Assembly: GCF_964340395.1 (NCBI RefSeq)
Contig: NC_135567.1
Span: 7,789,158-7,853,157 of the forward strand
Origin: Glandiceps talaboti
Lineage: Eukaryota > Hemichordata > Enteropneusta > Spengelidae
DNA length: 64,000 nucleotides
Direction of reading: 5' to 3'
Shown in pieces: positions 56,946 to 64,000 of the stretch; the first letter of the stretch is position 1, and each line of letters begins with the position of its first letter. Both the position numbers and the translations under genes were made by a program. The notes under the pieces were generated by a model, which searched no databases, had not been told where the DNA came from, and was given only the letters and a program-made list of their open reading frames with translations.

Positions 56946-57480
56946 CCAGATCTGCCAGGGGTGAAACCTCTTGGACTCTCCAACCCCAGAGGCCACTCAT
57001 TTGTTAAACCAACAATAATATTCACCAAAATTGGTAAAAAAAACAACTTCAAAGGCCTCTGGAGGGAGACCCCCTAGGACCCCCATAAGAGGTAGACATG
57101 TCCCAGTCTCAAATCAAAGTTCTTTCCTCCACCTCTTTCTGTCAAGATGCTTGAAAACTTTATTTTAAAAATGTTTGAACCTTATGGAGTTGCTTTTTAC
57201 ATGTTAGAGCTGTCTTGTAAAGCTTGTAAATTATTGTCTGAAAGTGTCTGTGACCCCCTAGAACCCCCCCCCCCCCAGCCCATACACACACACTCACACA
57301 AGAGGTGGACAAGTCCCAGTCTCAAAGCTCTTCCCTTTACAGCTTACTGTCAAGATGCTATGAAACTTCATTCACGGGGGTCAGTGACTTTTTGTCAGAC
57401 CAATGGAAAAAAAACACTGACCACCCCCATCCCCCAGGCTGGAGAAACTGACCAGTCTGTCTGAATGTTTGAGTTCACCA
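56946..57480 (+). repeat. Imperfect direct repeat with C-rich motifs
   Basis: The block 'agaggtagacatgtccca', 'gtctcaaa' and 'tgtcaagatgcttgaaaact' at about 57088-57165 recurs at about 57301-57375. Both are preceded by a 'gaccccctaga/ggaccccc' C-rich stretch. Likely two copies of a small dispersed repeat. Confidence 0.55.
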
Positions 57481-58855
57481 ATCAAGTTTCCGAATTGCAT
57501 TTTCTGTGTGTCATCATACTATGGCATAAAAACTATCAATGATGTTTATATAAAATAAAAGATGTATTGAAATATGTAGTTTTCTAAATATAATCTATGT
57601 CATAGACCAGCATCTTTTTACTCTCTTTATTACCCTGTGTGAAAACCAAACAGAAAATTGTGGCAACAAAAGTAGGTGTTCAACATAGGCGTCCAAAAAA
57701 TTTGGATATCTCAAAGAAGGAAAGAAAAATAAAACTTGCCAGTATAGGCGAAGGAGAAAAAAAATAATTCACAGGCAAGCAGGTGGGAAAAAAATAATGA
57801 CTCTACCAATCTTCCAAGCCCCCCCGCCCCCCCCCCCAGGATATCAAATAGTCTACCCCTTAGTAAAGATTTTTTAAACTTGAGATTAAACAATTTTACG
57901 TATCTTGATTGGTTATGAAGATTGCACTCAGGATCCTATATTTGACTCAAGCTCAGTGTATATTCAAGCTCAGTGTATATTTCATTCCCGATACTTACCA
58001 ACACAAGTTTGTAACATCAAAACAGAATCTTTATCTTATGAAACACTTACAATACATTTAAAGAAATAATTTCGAATGAGTCATGGTTGTAATTCAAAGC
58101 TTTTTTTGAAATTGTTTCATGTTAATCCTGATATTTTGTTAATCCTGATATTTTGTTAAACCTGTGATTTATAGGTTTAGCCTGTGTATTATTATCTATA
58201 TACATCATTTTATATAAAACAAAACTGATCTATCAGATCTATCCTGAAAATTAGGATAATATATAAAATCTGGCAATTATTTCAAAATCCAAATATTCGT
58301 ATAAAACTTAAACTTATTAATTATCTGGAAATTAGTCTACATGTTCTAGTCTTTTAGAAAACAGTAATTATCAGATGTCAAATGAGATCTTTTTATGCTA
58401 ACTAAAGGCTAACTCACTTATCCATAATTTTTCAAATTGTTCATCAATTTGATTTTAGACTCAAAGAGAGTAACAATATTTTAATTACAGCATCTTTATC
58501 TGATTTTGTGATTTTTAACAGTAAATTTTGGAAAGGATTCTTGATGGATTGCTTTTAACTATGTACTGTAAATTAATCTTTTTTTATTTTTTTTTATTTT
58601 TGTGAAATGTTATTAGTGTATGAGCTGGTTCTTAAAATAAATCATTATTACTATTATTATCATTTATTATCATTAGTTACTATACTTACATTATAGTTAT
58701 TATCATAGTGGTGTTTAGAACAGACCAATGGTGTTTTTACTGTTGTTACGGAGAACAGAACACTGACACGCTCATGTTACAACAACGTGTGTGGAGGTAT
58801 ACCGTAAAGTGCTACTAAATGCCCAGCTCACTGCACTCATCTCAGCCCGGCGTCA
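57481..58855. other. AT-rich non-coding sequence
   Basis: No supported gene. Minor tandem duplications ('tcaagctcagtgtatat' near 57950, 'aatcctgatattttgtta' near 58125) and a C run near 57825. Confidence 0.4.
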
Positions 58856-59275
58856 TACCACAGGGAGCCCAGGAATGGTGTTATAAACAAACAAACAAAC
58901 AAACAAACAAGCAAACACAAAAATTAATAAATAAATAATAAACAGAAAAACCTAAATAAATATACATGAGATTCTAAAGTAATGGATAACTATCAATAAA
59001 CATATATGTATGTATATACAGGTCTCTGAATGAGAGAATATAGGATATGTTTCTATATATACCATCTATATGTTGTTAGTATAAATAGGATATATAGAAA
59101 CAAATAGTCTATTATTTCAATAGTATACAGACATGTATATACATATAGACATGTTTATAGACAGTTATCCATGAGTTTAAAATGATCTTTCATTTAACCA
59201 TGCATATTAATTTATTCTTTATTTATTGATTTGTTCGTTTGATTGCAACACGGTTCCTGTGCTCCCTGTGCACAA
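58856..59275. repeat. ~420-bp palindromic foldback element
   Basis: The ends 'cacagggagcccaggaa' (58859) and 'ttcctgtgctccctgtg' (to 59271) are inverted. Inner pairs include (CAAA)n/(AAAT)n with 'tttattctttatttattg', and 'tggataactatcaataaac' with 'gtttatagacagttatcca'. Arms are about 190 bp with an AT-rich centre. No coding capacity. Confidence 0.7.
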
Positions 59276-59579
59276 ACATGAAGTAGTGGGTTCTTGCCTG
59301 TGTCATTAATAATTTCAGTACTAAACTGATAATTTACTAAAACCCCAATTTGTTCTTGTTTTATAACATACACACATGTATTTAATTTTGTTCCTCACAT
59401 TTTTGCTCTGGCATTTTTTAATAAGACTGTTGATATTACATTGCACCAGGCCTTGATATCATTGAGTTGAGCCCAAAATGTTGACCAATGCTTGAATTTC
59501 ATGGTATTTTACTAGCCTATACTTTAGTTTACTATTAAGTTAAATGGAAATACTCAACTGACATTTTCCTATGCCATTA

Positions 59580-60297
59580 AAACAGATTCACATTTATTAA
59601 GCAGATTGGGTTGAAATTTGACGAGAACATTCTTAGTACATGATTATCCCATCAGTGATATGCAAATTACAATTGTAGCCAACGAAGCTGTTCATGCAAA
59701 ACACTGTTCATACACGATTTTACAGTGGGCAGGCAATTTTCAAGCTTGGCCAGGTGGGGGGGAAAAATGGCCCAGTATTTTCAGCGGGCAACATATATTT
59801 CAGCTGTAAGATATGGAGAAAGGGAATGGCAGTGGGAAAAGCAGGCAGCTTTCGATATTTTTTTCAGGAAGTTAGTGAACAAATTTTACTATTTTTTTAC
59901 GATATTCACAAGATGCAAATTAATTTCTGTATACTATTTTTGCCTGACTGGCATTTCAACTAAAGAATCATAGTTTTTAGCTCTAATTTGCATATTTCTA
60001 AAGGGATGTAATTAATAATATCCCCAGACACATCCCTGCGAAATTTCATCCAAATCAACCAAGTGCCTTTGGAATTATAGACTTTTGACTAAAAAACTAC
60101 ATTTTTAACCTTAATTTGCAAGTCACTGACGGGATCATCATGTTTGGCCACATATCACATTTTCACCCAAAATGTACATCTCTGATGCGATTATTTTCAT
60201 TTGAACAATTTTCCATCTAGACACAACAAGTAATGTCCCCACTAAGTACCAAACCAATCGGTGTGGCGGTTTTTGACTTTATGTTGTTTACACACAC
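59580..60297. repeat. Two R1 copies in inverted orientation
   Basis: 59582-59665 is an R1 module in reverse ('cagattgggttgaaatttg', 'tgatatgcaaatta'). 59980-60297 is the forward R1 order ('taatttgcatatttct', 'cagacacatccctgcgaaat', 'tctgatgcgattattttc', 'ccatctagacac', 'gtttacacacacac'). The CA tail is cut short by the integrase fragment at 60298. The 270 bp between the two copies is unassigned. Confidence 0.65.
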
Positions 60298-60800
60298 ACT
60301 GAATGTTTCTGACAATGGACCACAATACATCTATACTGAGTTTGCAACATTCTCAAAAGTATGGGACTTTGAACATCTTACTATCAGCCCATACAAGAGC
60401 AAGGCAAATGGTAAAGTTGAAGCAGCTGTCAAGATAGCCAAACAACTCCTGAGGAAGTGTAAGAAATCCAACAGTAATATTCACCTCACACTACTGCATC
60501 AACACAATAAAGAGGCTCAAATCCAGCACAACGCCTAATGAACCATAGGACTAGAACACAAGCAGCATACTACGATACAGAAACTTACATGAACTCCCAG
60601 TGTTAGAAGAAGGTGATGTGGTTAGAATGAAACCGTTCATTCTAAGAAAAAAGAAATGGCCAAAAGCCATTGTCACACAGCGATTGGATGAAAGATCTTA
60701 AGAAGTTGAGTCATTCAACACAACTTATCAACGTAGCAGACCACACCTCAAGAAAACAATGGAACCAGCAGATTCTAAAGACTTGGGAGAAACAAACACG
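60298..60800 (+). pseudogene. Gypsy integrase C-terminal fragment
   Basis: Begins at VSDNGPQYIYTEF, holding the second catalytic Asp of the integrase DDE triad, and continues through ISPYKSKANGKVEAAVKIAK, where the Glu after N-G-K-V is the third catalytic residue. A frame change near 60500 precedes a conserved PAQRLM block. A later frame gives GDVVRMKPF and the KxWxKA / RxHLKK tail (to about 60770) with a TAA at about 60699. The fragment abuts the truncated CA tail of R1 with no LTR. It is the part of pol missing from the Gypsy element at 34.3 kb, but nothing ties the two together. Confidence 0.75.
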
Positions 60801-61139
60801 ACATCTCATACTCCCAATATCATCAAACCACCACTGTCTACAAGGAGTAATTCTGAACGGTCCAACCGACCTGATGTCAAGGAAGCAACGTCATTATAAC
60901 TGCTACACCACCCAAGTCACCAATGAAATCCAGAAGTGGCCATGTAATATAACCACCATCCTACTGGAAAGACTATGCAACTTAAGAATACTCAACTATG
61001 TGCTATATTGTGTTCTACACAGTTCTAGGACAAATGCCCCCAGACAAATGCCGCCCGGACAAACACCCCCATAGGACAAATGCCCCGGACCTACGCCAAC
61101 CCCCAGTTAACTGTCATTGCCTACGAATAGAGATAAAAA
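60801..61139. other. Degenerate tail of the integrase fragment and short C-rich repeat
   Basis: About 61025-61085 contains three or four degenerate copies of 'ggacaaatgcccc'. No domain. Confidence 0.4.
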
Positions 61140-61712
61140 AAATCCAGATTTTGGGAGTACACTTAAAATATGGTTTTATCACTTTTATTGTATAACGGAT
61201 AAATAGACAGCAGATGTTCAAAAAATTTTGAATTCGACCAAATAAAGCATGCTTTGATTTTATCACTTTTTATTGTATTATTACCAAAAGCGTGCTTATA
61301 AAGTGATTTCGGGTGGTGTACTTATGTTAAAAATGACTTAACTCAAACACAGTCATTGTTATATACACATACACATTTTATTTCGGACATTAGACTGAAA
61401 ATGTGATGACAATAAAGACAAATACAAACAACAAAGTGTGATAAACATGGGATTTGATTTTTAAGTAAGGCAGTTAATAGAAATTACTTATGAGTAGAAC
61501 TCCAGAATCTTATTGCATAAATACTAAATATTATAACTATAATATTGAAAATTGGAGGTTGTGGACTTATTCCCCTAAAAATGCCAAGCACATGACAATT
61601 CTTGAAATCGGCAACAATTTGTGTAGAACTCTGGAATCTGATTGCATATAAATACTAAGTGATAAAACCATATTTTTCATTTTAAATACACCGCCTGAAA
61701 TCACGTGTTTCA
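61140..61712. repeat. Foldback element with internal repeats
   Basis: 'aaatatggttttatcactt' (61166) is matched inversely by 'agtgataaaaccatattt' (about 61659), and 'aagtgatttcgggtggtgta' (61298) by 'tacaccgcctgaaatcac' (about 61688). A block 'tagaactccagaatcttatt' (61495) is duplicated at about 61624. Likely a composite palindromic element. Confidence 0.55.
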
Positions 61713-63590
61713 ATCGCACTATAGTAGAAATGCTAAGAAACCCTAAAAAACATGCATATTGATTCTCTTAAGTTACCAATAATATATATCTTAATGAGGA
61801 TGTAACTTGCTCTCTCTCTCTCTCTTCCCAACATGTTATCAGTCTTATAAGAATACAACAGTCGTTATAATTATGCTCTAACAATCTGTGTTTGTGTTAT
61901 TTATTTATAACCATCCACAATTAAAACAAGTTTTACCATGGAAGTATCACCTACCATTCTAGAATGGTAAACTCCAAACAAATTTGTCTTTACAGATGTC
62001 ACATACATGTACATATACTGTTATACATGTGCAATCTTATTGAATATATATTTTAATGAGCCATTTGTGATAGTTTTGATTAGAATGGACTTCAATGCAA
62101 GGATTACATGTCTTGTTAAAACAATATTACAGAGTTTGTTGCAATACAGAAATGAATCATTTATACCATTCAGGTATCTCCCCTTATACCTCAATGATAA
62201 TATTACCTTAACTACCATGCTCATAACTAGTGAAATCTCACAAAGGTGTAATAGACCATGTATTTGTTGAGAGACTATAACATGAACCAATATGATGAAC
62301 TGACAAATCCCATTTTAATATAATTACATTATCATTTCAAATCTAAAAGGGACAGCACCTCCTTCACTGAGCTTTACCATCTATTTAGTGTAAATGGGTT
62401 TGTATATTGACATACAAATGTAATTATCCAAACACTCCAAAAACTGTCAAATGAACCTTCTTCTTTTTTTTCAACATTTTAAAGACTCAAGCATCACAAC
62501 TACACCAAAGTCAATTGTTCGTCAGTTAACAGTTACACAAGCCAATATCAAATGTTGAATACAACTTAAATATGTTTACATTCTTCAGATATTTTGTGAT
62601 GTAATCTAACAGGATTTCACTTACGCTAAGTTTTAATTAGACATGATAACTGACAAGACTATCTATCATAACATCTCTGTAGACCACAATAACAAAACTA
62701 TTGGAAAAAAAGTTACAAGTACTGAATACAACTTTTGTCAGAAGAGCAAAACACTTCCTTGTTAAATAACCAGAAAGAGTTTTGAAAAGAATCAATATCT
62801 GTGACCCTGTCATATTCTTACACAGTTTTATAAGAAAGAGATGACAGTAATATATCATCATTTATTTTGTGTACTATATAATACGCTGAAGAACATTCAT
62901 ATGATTTTAGATTTTTTTGCAAGGATCAGTTTCACAAGAATAATATATAATCCACTATAAGTGTATACATTAATTTTGACAAATATATCTCGGCTAATGA
63001 TAAAAAATTATAATATAATGAATGTTCTCTAGCACTTTAGGGGAGGGAAGGGACAGGGGAAATCAGGCCTGGACTGTTACGTAAAAGGTGACCCTCCCCA
63101 GATTCAGTTTAGCCAAAAGTGTCCTGCCCTAAATTTCCTTCCTTAAAATATGGCCCTTCCTCAGTTAAATATTTTTAAAACATGGTTTGAATGCTGTCAG
63201 ACATGGAAAGGGACTGGAATCAATTGGTTTAAAAGAAGTAATCCCACTGCTTCCACCACATTGAAAGTTTTAAAGGCATTGGTTATTTCTCCAACTACTA
63301 CTACCACAGTATATTTGTGTCAACTCATTGCATTAATCAGTACCTGTGTTTGGATTTCAATGACTGAGTTGCAGGCCAGAACATTAACTCCAAAATACTA
63401 GTTGGCTCCAAATGTTGTCATTGGGACTGTCAACATATCTAAACATTATCCCTAATACCTTACCCAACTGTTCCCGTTTTACTCCTGTGAGACCCACTTC
63501 TCTCCTCACAACTGATAATTAATTCACTATATGCCATATGGTTGTCAGCAGCGGTTTGATGACATGGTTTGATATGATACCTAACCATAA
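61713..63590. other. AT-rich non-coding sequence
   Basis: Includes (CT)n at 61810-61826. ORFs at 62007 (+), 62021 (-), 62637 (-) and 63150 (+) have no recognisable domain. Confidence 0.4.
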
Positions 63591-63850
63591 ACCAAAATTT
63601 AAGGCAACACTGGGTTGTTCATTACCATGGTTACAAGGGTGATATAGTAAAAGTGAAATAACAATGCAAAGATAATATTATTTTTTAGGGCTCACTAATT
63701 GTACCCGTACCAACTATATTGCATGGTTAGGCTGTTTATTACAAGGATGTTATAGTAAAAGTTAAATATGTTTTGAGCACCTCATACCCATAGCTAACTA
63801 CAATATTATTTGTTGAGGTCACTAAGTGTTCACTTACTGGCTATATCGCA
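63591..63850 (+). repeat. ~125-bp imperfect tandem repeat, two copies
   Basis: 'catggttacaagggtgatata'-type and 'ttattacaaggatgttatag' blocks, each followed by 'taaaagt(g/t)aaat' and 'actaa(t/g)tgt', recur about 120 bp apart. Confidence 0.5.
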
Positions 63851-64000
63851 TGGTGTTTGTATACAATGCGGAGCAATAGGATTTTTTTAACAGCCAAAAA
63901 TAATGCTAAGCTAGAAAATAAAGTTAGTCAAAGTGAAATGTGTTGCTCCCCTCATCTCATTTCCTAAAATATGGACTCCCCCAAGAAATGATTTGTAAAA
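63851..64000. other. Window end, non-coding
   Basis: 'cctaaaatatggactccccc' resembles 'cttaaaatatggcccttcct' near 63143, suggesting another small dispersed repeat cut by the window edge. Confidence 0.3.

Overview
The window looks like a repeat-dominated, AT-rich nuclear segment from an animal, most likely a marine invertebrate; the species cannot be named from the sequence. The reasons are GT-AG bounded ankyrin-repeat exons, decayed animal-type transposable elements (Gypsy LTR, non-LTR, hAT, Tc1/mariner-like DDE, Ginger/KRBA2-like integrase), abundant (CA)n and large minisatellite and foldback arrays. There is no bacterial gene organisation, rRNA, tRNA or CRISPR. The only convincing host exons are two short minus-strand ankyrin exons at 11.8 and 49.4 kb; nearly everything else is mobile or tandemly repeated DNA, mostly broken.

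Layout. 0-6.2 kb: about 186 copies of a 33-bp (11-codon) minisatellite whose open frame runs into a decayed gene at 6.2-9.0 kb, which resembles the two-zinc-finger, tyrosine-recombinase-like hypothetical proteins of fish and invertebrates. 9-16 kb: dispersed repeats with CA tails (called R1 here), foldback elements, an ankyrin exon, an 85-bp inverted-repeat element with a 9-bp target duplication, and a 1.2-kb tandem duplication. 16.9-20.2 kb: 71-bp and 47/49-bp tandem repeats. 20.7-31.3 kb: a TAGCC-rich ~106-bp tandem array bounded by inverted 19-bp termini and with oppositely oriented arms, so it reads as one giant foldback; a 1.75-kb non-LTR element sits in one arm and a second fragment sits at the axis. 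31.3-33.0 kb: five ~368-bp repeats. 34.3-38.9 kb: a Gypsy element with 162-bp LTRs, a broken gag with a helix-hairpin-helix N-terminus, a protease lacking its catalytic Asp, and no reverse transcriptase. 39.8 kb: a DDE transposase scrap.

40.9-45.1 kb: remains of a Ginger/KRBA2-like gene (integrase zinc-binding exon, start of the integrase core, then a 42-bp/14-codon minisatellite where the rest of the core should be, then C48 peptidase and PHD finger pieces). 46.6-64 kb: simple repeats, R1 copies, the second ankyrin exon, a gag-like CCCH-finger remnant (50.1-50.9 kb), a terminal-inverted-repeat element (51.2 kb), a hAT transposase pseudogene (54.6-55.7 kb), further foldbacks and a Gypsy integrase C-terminal fragment (60.3-60.8 kb).

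The genes do not form a pathway. The most noteworthy structures are the two codon-multiple minisatellites that expanded inside recombinase-type genes, the giant asymmetric foldback with its LINE insertion and matching empty site, and the ankyrin exons, whose order along the strand is opposite to what the repeat register predicts.
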